Of a stretch of 64,000 bases of DNA, positions 8,281-15,965 are shown one piece after another. Source of the DNA: Roseibium sp. Sym1 (lineage in GTDB: Bacteria > Pseudomonadota > Alphaproteobacteria > Rhizobiales > Stappiaceae); contig NZ_CP114789.1 in assembly GCF_027359675.1 (NCBI RefSeq), positions 56,882 through 120,881 on the forward strand, read 5' to 3'. Position numbers and translations under genes: made by a program. The notes below the pieces were generated by a model that searched no databases, had not been told where the DNA came from, and saw only the letters and a list, made by a program, of their open reading frames with translations. How positions within the stretch are numbered: position 1 is the stretch's first letter; every line of letters starts with the position of its first letter.

Positions 8281-10044
8281 TCAGCTCAGCTTTCCGAGCG
8301 CATCTATCCCGACAAGGGGCGCAGGCGAGAAAGGCAACAGATACACCCGCCGTGCCAACCCGTCTTTCACCCGGGCAATCTGCCGGGCCTCGCCCGCGAT
8401 CCGGCGCAGCAGGAGCGGGTGCTGCGTGCCCGATGCCGCCATGGCGCGGTTGATCACCCAGGCGTATGGTTCGATCCTCGCGCGGCGCAGGTCCTCCTGC
8501 AGGGCGGCCGCTTCCGACACCGGTGTGGTTTCGGGCAGCGTGACCAGGATGACCCGCGTGTAGTCCGGATCCTGCAGACGCATCAGCGGTGTCGTCACCT
8601 TCCCCGGCGCATCTGGTGCCAGATGCCGCGTCATCTGCCGGTGATAGGCGCCCGTCGCATCCAGCAGAAGAAGGGTATGCCCGGTCGGCGCGGTGTCCAT
8701 CACGACAAAGGCGCTCCGCGCCTCCGCCACCGTGCGGGAAAAGGCATGAAAGACCGCCACTTCCTCGGTACAGGGTGAGGCCAGATCCTCGAGCAGCAAC
8801 GCCCGCCCCTGTTCATCCAGATCCCGGCCCTTGCTGGACATGATCTTGTCGACATAGCGCTTCGTCTCGGCCTCGGGGTCGATGCGGTCGACGGTGAGAC
8901 CGGGCATGGTGCCATCCACCACGAAGGCGACATGCGCGGCAGGGTCCGTGGTGGTCAGGTGAACCGCGTGCCCCCGTTTGGCCAGCCCCACGGCAATGGC
9001 CGCAGCGATCGTGGTCTTGCCGACACCGCCCTTGCCCATCACCATGATCAATCCGTGCCCTGTTGCGGCCAGGCCATCCACCAGCGCGCTCAGCCCCTCG
9101 AGAGGCGGGACCTGCGCGACCGGCACGGTCGGTGCTGCGTGCTGCTCGCTCTCGGGCGCGAGAAGCGCCCGCAGGGTGTCGAGCCCGACCATGTCATAGG
9201 GCCGGAGCGGAACCTCGAACCTTGGCAAGGCCGCAAGGTCCTGCGGCATGCGGCCCACGACATCGGCCTGGTCCGCGGCCAGCCGCGCGGCGACGGGATC
9301 GGCGCCCACGGGCACTTGCAGGACGCCGTTGATCGCAAGCAGCTGGTTGGCAAGCCCCAGCTCCCGCAGTTCGGCCGAGGTGCGGGCGGCTTCGCGGATC
9401 GCGCCTGCATCCGGGCGCGTCATAAGCACGATGCTGGTCCGGCCTGCGTCCCCGAGGGCTGCGAGCGCCGCGCGGAACCGGTCTTCCTGCATCTTCAGGC
9501 CCGAATGCGGGCCAAGGCAGGAAGCGCCACGGTCGTTGTCCTTCAGAAAACCCGTCCAGGCCTTCGGCAGGCTCAGGAGCCGCAGGGTATGCCCGGTTGG
9601 TGCGGTATCGAAGATCACATGATCGAAACCCTGTCCGTCCTCCAGCAGCAGACCCACGAACTCGTCGAATGCCGCGATCTCGGTGGTGCAGGCGCCCGAA
9701 AGCTGTTCTCGGACGGTGGACCGCTCGGTCTCGGTCGAGGCAGGGCCCATCTGGTCGAGAACGCGCCGCCGGTAGTCATCCGCCGCCCGTTCCGGATCTA
9801 CGTTCAGGGCGCTGAGGTTCGCCGTGCCGGGAACCGGCGTTGGCAGCGGACCAAGCGGAACGCCCAGCATCTCGTCAAGGTTGGAGGCCGGATCTGTGCT
9901 GACCAGAAGAACCCTTTTGCCGCTGTCCGCCAAGCGAAGGGCGATGGCGCAGCTGAGCGACGTCTTTCCCACCCCGCCCTTTCCGGTGAAGAATAGAAAC
10001 CTTGGCGGCGACAAAAGGTTCGGCAGGATGGAATCGGCATGCAT
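8281..10044 (-). CDS. arsA: ArsA-type anion-transporting ATPase (two-domain)
   Basis: This is a tandem-duplicated ATPase of about 587 residues, the family's usual size. P-loops of the deviant Walker A form GKGGVGKT are at residues 21-28 and 337-344, and DTAPTGHT signal-transduction motifs occur in both halves. Cysteines equivalent to the three metalloid ligands of E. coli ArsA appear in SGACTTEIA, GASCLGPHSG and ASPCTEEVAVF. Known members energise arsenite/antimonite export through ArsB, helped by ArsD. Neither arsB, arsC, arsD nor arsR is next to it, so this is an orphan or the remnant of a longer operon. I start at ATG 10044; nine extra codons upstream are possible. The neighbouring fic gene diverges from it. 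Confidence 0.9.
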   Translation of the reverse strand: MHADSILPNLLSPPRFLFFTGKGGVGKTSLSCAIALRLADSGKRVLLVSTDPASNLDEMLGVPLGPLPTPVPGTANLSALNVDPERAADDYRRRVLDQMGPASTETERSTVREQLSGACTTEIAAFDEFVGLLLEDGQGFDHVIFDTAPTGHTLRLLSLPKAWTGFLKDNDRGASCLGPHSGLKMQEDRFRAALAALGDAGRTSIVLMTRPDAGAIREAARTSAELRELGLANQLLAINGVLQVPVGADPVAARLAADQADVVGRMPQDLAALPRFEVPLRPYDMVGLDTLRALLAPESEQHAAPTVPVAQVPPLEGLSALVDGLAATGHGLIMVMGKGGVGKTTIAAAIAVGLAKRGHAVHLTTTDPAAHVAFVVDGTMPGLTVDRIDPEAETKRYVDKIMSSKGRDLDEQGRALLLEDLASPCTEEVAVFHAFSRTVAEARSAFVVMDTAPTGHTLLLLDATGAYHRQMTRHLAPDAPGKVTTPLMRLQDPDYTRVILVTLPETTPVSEAAALQEDLRRARIEPYAWVINRAMAASGTQHPLLLRRIAGEARQIARVKDGLARRVYLLPFSPAPLVGIDALGKLS

Positions 10045-10155
10045 GATGGTGTCTCCGGTTGGCGGCATCATCGCCGGAAACCGCTTCGGTGCGCCAGATC
10101 AGATGAGCCGCGTCGATGTGCAGGGACGCGTCATGCGCCAAGCCCCGGTCAACGG

Positions 10156-10186
10156 TTGCGGAGAATAGGCTCGCTATTCTACGCAT
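10156..10186. promoter_or_regulatory. imperfect palindrome upstream of fic, with a second half-copy at 10211-10222
   Basis: TTGCGGAGAATAG (10156-10168) faces CTATTCTACGCAT (10174-10186) across a 5-base spacer, with two mismatches between the arms. The half-site TTGCGGAGAATA recurs exactly at 10211-10222, 55 bases downstream and still ahead of the fic start at 10259. This arrangement suits an operator for a dimeric repressor; the C-terminal winged helix of the Fic protein itself is a candidate binder. Binding is inferred. Confidence 0.5.
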
Positions 10187-10258
10187 ACCTTGCGGCGTTT
10201 GTTCTTGCGCTTGCGGAGAATACGACCCACAATCACCGCGCATTATGCGGAGATCGGG

Positions 10259-11356
10259 ATGTACATCTGGGAGCAACCAGACTGGCCGAAGCTGTCTTGG
10301 AAGGATGGCAGCATTGCTGCGCCCCTGGCTACAGTCCGTCACGACCAGGGGCGACTGATCGGTCGGATGCAGGCGCTGGGCTTCAAGCTGCGCGAAGAGG
10401 CGGTCCTGCAGACGCTGACGCAGGACGTCGTCAAGACAAGCGAGATCGAGGGCGAGCAGCTGGATGCCACACAGGTGCGGTCATCCCTCGCCCGACGGCT
10501 TGGCATCGACATCGGCGCCCTGCCCCCGACCGATCGCAATGTGGAAGGCATCGTCGAGGTGATGCTGGACGCGACGCGGAACTTTCAGGCCCCGCTCACC
10601 GCCGAGCGCCTTTTCGGATGGCATGCGGCTTTGTTTCCCACCGGCCGCAGCGGCATGACGAAGATCATCGTCGGGGACTGGCGCGATGACAGTACCGGCC
10701 CGATGCAGGTTGTTTCCGGGCCATATGGCCGGGAGAAGGTTCACTACTCGGCCCCACCCGCACCGCGGGTCGCGGCGGAGATGGAAGCCTTCCTCACATG
10801 GTTCAACGCACCCCTGACCACCGACCCGGTGATCAAGGCGGCGCTAGCGCATCTGTGGTTCGTGACGATCCACCCCTTCGAGGACGGCAACGGCCGCATC
10901 GCCCGCGCCATTGCTGACCTGGCGCTTGCCCGGTCGGAGGGAAGCTCGCAGCGGTTCTACAGCATGTCCGCGCAGATCAGGGCCGATAGGAACGCCTACT
11001 ACGACCAGCTCGAGCGCACCCAGAAAGGCGGCACGGACGTCACGTTGTGGATCCTGTGGTTCCTCGACTGCCTCGGCCGCGCGATTCACGGTGCCGATGG
11101 CGTCTTGGCGGCGGTCGTCGCCAAGGGGCAGTTCTGGGAGCGCGCAGCGGCACTGCCGCTGAACGAACGCCAGATCAAGGTACTGAACCGCCTGCTCGAT
11201 GGGTTCGAAGGCAAGATGACCTCGTCGAATTGGGCGGTGATCGCCAAGTGCTCGCAGGATACGGCGAACCGTGACATCGCGGCTCTACTGGACCTCGGTC
11301 TGCTCCGGAAGGGCGAAGGCGGCGGGCGCAACACGCATTACGAGTTGGTGCTGTGA
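10259..11356 (+). CDS. Fic-domain AMP-transferase with C-terminal winged helix
   Basis: The 365-residue protein has the complete Fic catalytic motif HPFEDGNGRIAR at residues 205-216 and, upstream, an inhibitory-helix motif of the (S/T)xxxE(G/N) type (TSEIEG, residues 60-65), which makes it a class II, N-terminally autoinhibited Fic protein. The opening YIWEQPDWPKLSW matches the N-terminal domain usual in the Fic group with DUF4172. The last 65 residues (TSSNWAVIAKCSQDTANRDI) form a winged helix that could bind DNA. The family transfers AMP from ATP to target hydroxyls. I choose the ATG at 10259, preceded by GGAG; the longer frame from 10190 has no such support. A palindrome with an extra half-site lies just upstream, suggesting self-regulation. 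Confidence 0.88.
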   Translation: MYIWEQPDWPKLSWKDGSIAAPLATVRHDQGRLIGRMQALGFKLREEAVLQTLTQDVVKTSEIEGEQLDATQVRSSLARRLGIDIGALPPTDRNVEGIVEVMLDATRNFQAPLTAERLFGWHAALFPTGRSGMTKIIVGDWRDDSTGPMQVVSGPYGREKVHYSAPPAPRVAAEMEAFLTWFNAPLTTDPVIKAALAHLWFVTIHPFEDGNGRIARAIADLALARSEGSSQRFYSMSAQIRADRNAYYDQLERTQKGGTDVTLWILWFLDCLGRAIHGADGVLAAVVAKGQFWERAAALPLNERQIKVLNRLLDGFEGKMTSSNWAVIAKCSQDTANRDIAALLDLGLLRKGEGGGRNTHYELVL

Positions 11357-11445
11357 GGGTCGTGACGACGACTATCCGCACCGGCCATGGGGGCCTCTGC
11401 AGTAACCGTCCGGGCTGGCCGCTCTGCCGAGGTTGGTGCGTAGAG

Positions 11446-11478
11446 GATAGTGTCCACTATCGGATAATGGACACTATC
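11446..11478. repeat. 11-bp inverted repeat ahead of IS66 tnpA
   Basis: GATAGTGTCCA (11446-11456) and TGGACACTATC (11468-11478) are perfect reverse complements separated by 11 bases. They lie 10 bases before the tnpA start. The pair could be the subterminal left end of the IS66 element or an operator over its promoter; the partner at the right end is lost, so the role cannot be decided here. Confidence 0.65.
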
Positions 11479-11488
11479 GGGGTGGCTT

Positions 11489-11836
11489 GTGACGAAGCGA
11501 AGGAAGCGGCGGGTCTGGTCTGACGACGAGAAGCGGATGATCTGCGGGCAGACGCGCGTGCCCGGTGTATCGGTGAGTCAGGTTGCCCGGCGCTATGACG
11601 TGAATGCCAACCTGGTCTTTGCCTGGTTGCGCGATCCGCGGTTTGCAGATGCCGACGCGGCCGATATCGCGCGCTTTCTGCCAGTGGAGATCGTCGCGGA
11701 GGGTAAGGTGCCTGTGGCCGCACCCGTTCCCGACAACTGCATCGAGATCGAGTTGGCTGGCGGTCACCGGATGCGCATCAGCGGCAGCTACGACCCGGAA
11801 TCTCTGGCCCGCCTGATCCGGGGACTGTCGGTTTGA
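11489..11836 (+). CDS. tnpA: IS66 accessory protein TnpA
   Basis: A 115-residue protein with an N-terminal helix-turn-helix ([33 protein letters not shown]) is typical of the small first ORF of IS66 elements. It probably binds the ends of the element. The start is a GTG at 11489. Its last bases overlap the ATG of tnpB by four, the usual translational coupling in this family. Confidence 0.88.
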   Translation: MTKRRKRRVWSDDEKRMICGQTRVPGVSVSQVARRYDVNANLVFAWLRDPRFADADAADIARFLPVEIVAEGKVPVAAPVPDNCIEIELAGGHRMRISGSYDPESLARLIRGLSV

Positions 11837-12180
11837 TCCCGGTTCCGGCCACTACGCGAGTCTGGCTGGCGGCCGGGGTGACGGACATGCGCAAGGGCTT
11901 CGCGGCTTTGGCAGCGCAGGCCGAGGCGGTGCTGAAGCAGGACCCCTTCACCGGGCACCTGTTTGTCTTCCGAGGTCGCCGGGGTGATCTGGTCAAGGTC
12001 ATCTGGTGGGATGGCCAGGGGGCCTGCATGTTCCTGAAGCGACTGGAGAAGGGGCGGTTCGTCTGGCCCTCGGCCAAGGAGGGCAAGGTGGCGCTGTCGC
12101 CTGCACAGTTGTCGATGCTGCTGGAAGGGATCGACTGGCGAGCGCCACAGCGGACGTGGCAACCCTTGGCCGCGGGATAA
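11833..12180 (+). CDS. tnpB: IS66 accessory protein TnpB
   Basis: The 115-residue protein has the diagnostic IS66 Orf2 motifs [28 protein letters not shown] and [12 protein letters not shown]. The function of TnpB is not well defined, but it is required for efficient transposition in studied IS66 elements. The reading frame is intact and its start overlaps tnpA. It is followed by 59 bases before the broken tnpC. Confidence 0.92.
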   Translation: MIPVPATTRVWLAAGVTDMRKGFAALAAQAEAVLKQDPFTGHLFVFRGRRGDLVKVIWWDGQGACMFLKRLEKGRFVWPSAKEGKVALSPAQLSMLLEGIDWRAPQRTWQPLAAG

Positions 12181-12239
12181 TCTGGCTGTCCTGCAAGAGA
12201 AGGATTCCCACGAGGAATACAGTGGGATAAACTTCTTGC

Positions 12240-12764
12240 ATGCTCGATCAAACCCTGACCTTGCCGAAAGACCCCGAGGAGTTGCGCAGCTTCACCGCGC
12301 GGCTGCTGGCCGAGGTCAAGGCGCAGGCGGTACTGATCGAGAAGCTGCGCCATCAACTGGCTGGGCACCGGGCGCACCGGTTCGGGGCCTCGTCCGAGAC
12401 GGCCGAGCAGCTTCAGCTCGCGCTCGAGACCAGCGAGATTGCCGCCGCGGCCATGACGGCGCGGATGAAGCTGCCGGACATCGAGGAGAGGGACAAGCCA
12501 AAGCGCCGCCCGATCCCGGACCACATCCCCCGGATGGAGGTCGAATTGACGCCGGGCGCAGATGCCTGTGCCGATTGCGGCGGGCGCTTGCGTCGGATCG
12601 GTGAGGATGTGACCGAGGAACTGGAATACGTCCCCGGTAGGTTTATCGTGAACCGCATCGTCCGGCCCCGGTTGACCTGCTCGTGCTGCGAACGCTTCGT
12701 GCAAGCCCCGCTCCCGTCGCGGCCCATCGAACGCGGCCGCCCCGGCTCCTTACTCATTGGGTAA
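12240..12764 (+). pseudogene. tnpC: IS66 transposase TnpC, C-terminally truncated
   Basis: About 171 residues of genuine TnpC are present: the coiled-coil N-terminus (LEKLRHQLAGHRAHRFG style) and the zinc-finger-like region with Cys pairs in CADCGGRL and CSCCERFV. The sequence breaks after PIERGRPG, which in intact copies leads into the DDE catalytic domain, and five foreign codons follow before a stop. The catalytic domain is absent, so this is a dead fragment. The break marks the junction with the thermonuclease-like gene on the other strand, whose stop lies inside the chimeric tail. Confidence 0.88.
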
Positions 12765-13263
12765 ATGACTTTCGATATGTGTGGCCGTCGAGTTTGAACG
12801 TGGACGACCAGATTCCGAGGGATTTTGAGCGGGCGATTTTTTCGAAAGACCCATATTCCGGGACAATCAGAGTACCTTCGGCCCTGGCGGCGATCGCCAT
12901 ACCTTCAGTCAACGCTTTTTTTGCGACATCGGACCCGTCCGGCAGGAAGCAGCGGCCAAGAACGGTTGCGTATCCGCCCGATCCTTCCTTGATGCAACGA
13001 ATAGTGTAGCCGAGCGTGTTTTCCGTCAGCCAACCCGCGGCGACGGCTCCGCAAGGCCACGAAATTCCTTGATAGTGAGCGCGTTGGGTGAGGGCACACG
13101 CAGACACGCCAAAAAGTTTGACGGTGAGACCACTCTCCACGATCTGGAAACTGGATCCGTCGATAACGCTGACTTTTCCTTCGATGGAATCCGCCTGTGC
13201 ACCGGCGGGCAGCAGCACGTTTAGGAGGAATATACCGAAGGCAATACACTTTTTGCGTGACAT
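12754..13263 (-). CDS. secreted thermonuclease-like (SNase fold) protein with degenerate active site
   Basis: The 169-residue sequence has a signal peptide (hydrophobic run, then PAGAQA) followed by an SNase-like domain: VSVIDGSSFQIV, VKLFGVSACAL and VLGRCFLPDG, then ALTEGMAIA near the end. Compared with staphylococcal nuclease, the Asp21 position is Ser, Arg35 is Lys, Asp40 is Ser and Glu43 is Ala; only the Arg87 equivalent (LGR) remains. The fold assignment is reasonable, but catalytic activity is unlikely. Three in-frame ATGs (13284, 13272, 13263) are possible; I use the one nearest the signal peptide. Divergent SNase-like proteins of this kind occur near conjugation genes in alphaproteobacteria. 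Its 3' end abuts the broken IS66. Confidence 0.65.
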   Translation of the reverse strand: MSRKKCIAFGIFLLNVLLPAGAQADSIEGKVSVIDGSSFQIVESGLTVKLFGVSACALTQRAHYQGISWPCGAVAAGWLTENTLGYTIRCIKEGSGGYATVLGRCFLPDGSDVAKKALTEGMAIAARAEGTLIVPEYGSFEKIARSKSLGIWSSTFKLDGHTYRKSFTQ

Positions 13264-13431
13264 GAGTGCCATATGACAGCTCATTCTCTCGCAAACAAGT
13301 CTTCAGTAGATCAATTTGTGTGATGGTAGTGATTTGACTAGATGGTCAAGCAATTGAGTGCTTTAGAACGGATCTAGGCGCTATCCTACACGTAAGGTTG
13401 CGCAAGAACCCGTCGGCAAATATCGATAATA

Positions 13432-13968
13432 CTATGACGCATCGGTAAGCGACCGATTTTCTTTGCGCCGCTTGCTGTACCGCTCAAGGTCACCGCTAAC
13501 CAAACCGTTGCCGCTGATATATTTTTCTGCGGCTCTACGGGCGACTTTTACGTTCACGTCAGTTTGCAGGTCAGCCAAACAGAACTTGTCAAAAATGCGA
13601 ATAAATTCGTGAAGCGCTTGCTGGTACATGGGCTGCACCGCGCAATGGCCTTTCATGTAACAATCGCAGCCTGCGGGATTGTCGCACTGCGCGAACTGCC
13701 AGCCACTTCGCTGCTCGCAAATCGAGATGACTTCCGAGACAAGAATGTCGCTGATCGGGCGAGAGAGGATGATGCCTCCGTACTTTCCGCTGCGGGTATC
13801 CAAGAGTCCGACCTTCGCCAAGCTCGACGTTGTTTCATTCACCGTCGATCGTTTGGTGTCGAGAACCTGACAGAGTTCGGGCGTCAAAACCCGGCGTTCT
13901 TTGTCCTCCTGAGCGTCGAGGTAGAGGAAGAGCCTGACGGCCAGGTCAGAATGGCTTGAAAGTCGCAT
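13432..13968 (-). CDS. Rrf2-family regulator with cluster-type cysteines
   Basis: The 178-residue protein has an N-terminal winged helix (DLAVRLFLYLDAQ; STVNETTSSLAKVGLL; GKYGGIILSRP) and the Rrf2 dimerisation segment. Cysteines at 95, 101, 103 and 109 (QCDNPAGCDCYMKGHC) sit where IscR and NsrR hold a [2Fe-2S] or [4Fe-4S] cluster, so it probably senses NO, redox state or Fe-S status. It starts 5 bases after the stop of repC on the same strand and so is almost certainly translated from the repC transcript. That placement is unusual and hints at control of replication or transfer by a redox signal, which is inference. Confidence 0.85.
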   Translation of the reverse strand: MRLSSHSDLAVRLFLYLDAQEDKERRVLTPELCQVLDTKRSTVNETTSSLAKVGLLDTRSGKYGGIILSRPISDILVSEVISICEQRSGWQFAQCDNPAGCDCYMKGHCAVQPMYQQALHEFIRIFDKFCLADLQTDVNVKVARRAAEKYISGNGLVSGDLERYSKRRKENRSLTDAS

Positions 13969-13973
13969 CTACT

Positions 13974-15317
13974 TTAATTCCATGCGGCCGGCCCTTCCGG
14001 CCGATTGCCGTCCTTGGCCTTGTTCCAGTGGAAGAGCGATTTGGATAGGGCAAGCTGCCCGTTCTTCGCCTTCGTGATGATGCCGTTCAGATATGCGCCT
14101 GGAGACTGGATCAGTCCGGCTTCGTGTTTTTCGAAAATGAGGGCGACGGCGACCGCGGCCTGTTCTCGGCCGAGCGCAAGGGTTGCTGCGTTCCAAGTGG
14201 AATCCGCGATCAACAGGTGTCCTCTCATCACAGTTTCGACCGTGTTTATTATGTCCGCCCAGGTCGGAGTTTTGTCAGAAACCACCCATTCCTTAAATTG
14301 TGGGCAAAGCAAAAGCAAAGTTTTTGGATCCACGGGTCTTGCTGCAAGCTTTTCCGGTTGTTTTGGACCCGGGCGTCGCAAAGGCTCTTTCTCAGAGCCA
14401 TTTTCATCGGCGGAGCCGATGTCAGAAGGGAACTGTTGTTCGGCGGGAGCCGAACGCCGTTTCGTGTACAATGAAGAATCTGTTTTCTGGACTGTACTCT
14501 GTATGAAGGTGCCGCTAGTGGGACCCATGGGTGCCATTTTTGATACCCTGGGGAACTTTTCTTCAGCGTTATCAACATCGCAGTCCCTATGGGAAAACTT
14601 CTCGCTCGCGGCGGCATAAGCGGTTTTGACGCGCTCCAACAGAGTTTCCAAGGCGTCGCACAGCTCGGCCAGCTCGTGGAGCGGAGTATTCGGCCGGCGC
14701 CGTTGAACGATCGCCTGAAGATTACGAGCGCATGTCTCCCAGGGACCAGCGATCTGATGGTCGGACGCGGTTTCGATGATGCTGGCAATCAGCCTGCGGG
14801 AAATCGTGAACTTGCGACTGTGCTCGCGGTGCTGAACGGCCCGTTGTTTGTCCCGCTCGAATAGATCCTCCAGTTCGGGCGTTTTCAGACCGAGAGGGGA
14901 GAGGTCGATACCGAAGGACGACGCCAGCACGATCTTGCCGTTCTGATCGCGCTTTCCGAAGCGCTGCCCTTTGGGACTGTCTTTGAAGCTGATCAGGCCC
15001 GCTTCGGCAAGCTTACGAAAATTGCGGCGGAGAGCGGACAGCTCGAAAGAACACTCGCAGACAAGGCGGGAATTATCGGGCCAGACGATTGGCCGGCTTG
15101 CCCCTGTCCAGTCCTGTTCCTGGCTGAAACTGAGGAGTTTGTTCATGAGTTCGATCGCCTGGGAATTGAGCCGCAGGAGATGGGTAACGCGGTTGAATGC
15201 GGTGACGGCGCGTCTTTTATCGACGGCAGTCTGAGTGCCCCATTCGTCGGCAAGCGACATGGCATCGTTTATGGCAGGCGTGATCTTTCGCAGCCCGGAC
15301 GGCCTTGGCTTCGGCAT
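13974..15317 (-). CDS. repC: RepC plasmid replication initiator
   Basis: The 447-residue sequence has the RepC layout: a basic DNA-binding N-terminal half (LRLNSQAIELMNKLLSFS, RPIVWPDNSRLVCE, LRRNFRKLAEAGLISF, GIDLSPL), a variable middle, and a C-terminal domain with AVALIFEKHEAGLIQSPGAY. Known RepC proteins bind an origin located inside their own coding sequence and act mainly in cis. The ATG at 15317 has AAGGAT upstream. No repA or repB precedes it, so this is a RepC-only replicon or a remnant of repABC. A plus-strand terminator hairpin 140 bases upstream fits the antisense RNA that limits RepC synthesis. The Rrf2 gene follows in the same operon. Confidence 0.88.
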   Translation of the reverse strand: MPKPRPSGLRKITPAINDAMSLADEWGTQTAVDKRRAVTAFNRVTHLLRLNSQAIELMNKLLSFSQEQDWTGASRPIVWPDNSRLVCECSFELSALRRNFRKLAEAGLISFKDSPKGQRFGKRDQNGKIVLASSFGIDLSPLGLKTPELEDLFERDKQRAVQHREHSRKFTISRRLIASIIETASDHQIAGPWETCARNLQAIVQRRRPNTPLHELAELCDALETLLERVKTAYAAASEKFSHRDCDVDNAEEKFPRVSKMAPMGPTSGTFIQSTVQKTDSSLYTKRRSAPAEQQFPSDIGSADENGSEKEPLRRPGPKQPEKLAARPVDPKTLLLLCPQFKEWVVSDKTPTWADIINTVETVMRGHLLIADSTWNAATLALGREQAAVAVALIFEKHEAGLIQSPGAYLNGIITKAKNGQLALSKSLFHWNKAKDGNRPEGPAAWN

Positions 15318-15399
15318 AGGGAATATCCTTTTTTAGGCACGACTTTCCCGTGCGCCGAGGTGGCGTTTTGCGTTGACTGATTGTCCGGAGATCCCTATC

Positions 15400-15495
15400 C
15401 TCAGATCACATTTCAGAACTGATCTTCGAGTTGGCGCTCGAGGATTTTGAGGACAGAGCTTCCGTCGCTTCGGCTACGGGAGCTTTTTTCTTTTT
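15400..15495 (+). ncRNA. candidate antisense RNA (ctRNA-like) controlling repC
   Basis: In repABC plasmids a short RNA is transcribed from the strand opposite to repC just ahead of the repC start and ends in a strong terminator. Here a strong plus-strand terminator (15457-15495) lies in that place, antisense to the repC leader. The 5' end is not determinable; I give a nominal length typical of the class. Promoter elements were not clearly resolved. Confidence 0.4.
15457..15495 (+). terminator. Rho-independent terminator upstream of repC, antisense orientation
   Basis: AGCTTCCGTCGC pairs with GCTACGGGAGCT around a TTCG tetraloop (one mismatch in 12 pairs), followed by TTTTTTCTTTTT on the plus strand. 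This is a strong intrinsic terminator oriented against repC. Confidence 0.85.
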
Positions 15496-15620
15496 AGGTT
15501 TGGCTCAATCTTCCTTTTGATACCATTTTTTTCGGTGTTGATTGATTCATCAAATTTCGCTCAAGCTAGTCTTGGAATCGCCTCCAATCAAGTTTGAAGA
15601 AGGTCTATCTAGCGTTTCTG

Positions 15621-15704
15621 CCGCTGCACAATTTTGAACGTGCCGCTCCACATTTTTGGACCTCCCGCTGCACACTTTTGAAACTCTCGCTGCACATTTT
15701 TAAT
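15621..15704 (+). repeat. four iteron-like direct repeats with a strict 22-bp period
   Basis: Copies begin at 15621, 15643, 15665 and 15687. Each is an 18-base core close to CCGCTGCACANTTTTGAA, followed by a 4-base linker. The period of 22 bases (two helical turns) places every copy on the same face of the helix, as in iterons bound by a replication initiator. They lie between the repC leader and the trb operon, so they might instead bind a transfer regulator. The binding protein is unknown. Confidence 0.8.
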
Positions 15705-15965
15705 TGTACTATCAGGGACTAGCGCGGATTTATCATCCTTGTAACCTCCATTTCGAGACACATGCAGAAGGATGGGCATCAATTCCTCATTGTAGGGTCT
15801 TTAAAAGGCTTGCAGCAGAGTCAAAAGCGATTACAACGCGACACGGAATTGTTGCAGCCAGGGCACGAACACGCGGAAAAGATTATAGATACCGTTTGAT
15901 ATCGCTTTATAGAGTGTTACTGAGCGGTTAAAACTCAGCCCGTTTAGACAAATCAAGGGGTGGTC

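Larger units (their letters stand above)
11446..12750 (+). mobile_element. IS66-family element, truncated at its right end
   Basis: Three IS66 genes lie in order (tnpA-tnpB-tnpC) behind a GATAGTGTCCA / TGGACACTATC inverted pair at 11446-11478. The element stops inside tnpC near 12750, after the zinc-binding N-terminal region, and the next bases belong to an unrelated gene. The right inverted repeat and about two thirds of tnpC are missing, so the element cannot move by itself. Its tnpA and tnpB products differ clearly from those of the second IS66 at 54.5-57.6 kb, so the two are separate acquisitions. Confidence 0.8.

Noticed and set aside
15704..15931. 75-codon ORF between the iterons and trbB
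   Set aside because: No ribosome site and no recognisable sequence; its start lies in the last iteron-like copy.
15318..15965. repA/repB genes expected next to repC
   Set aside because: All six frames in the interval were read; no ParA-type Walker motif or ParB-type sequence is present.
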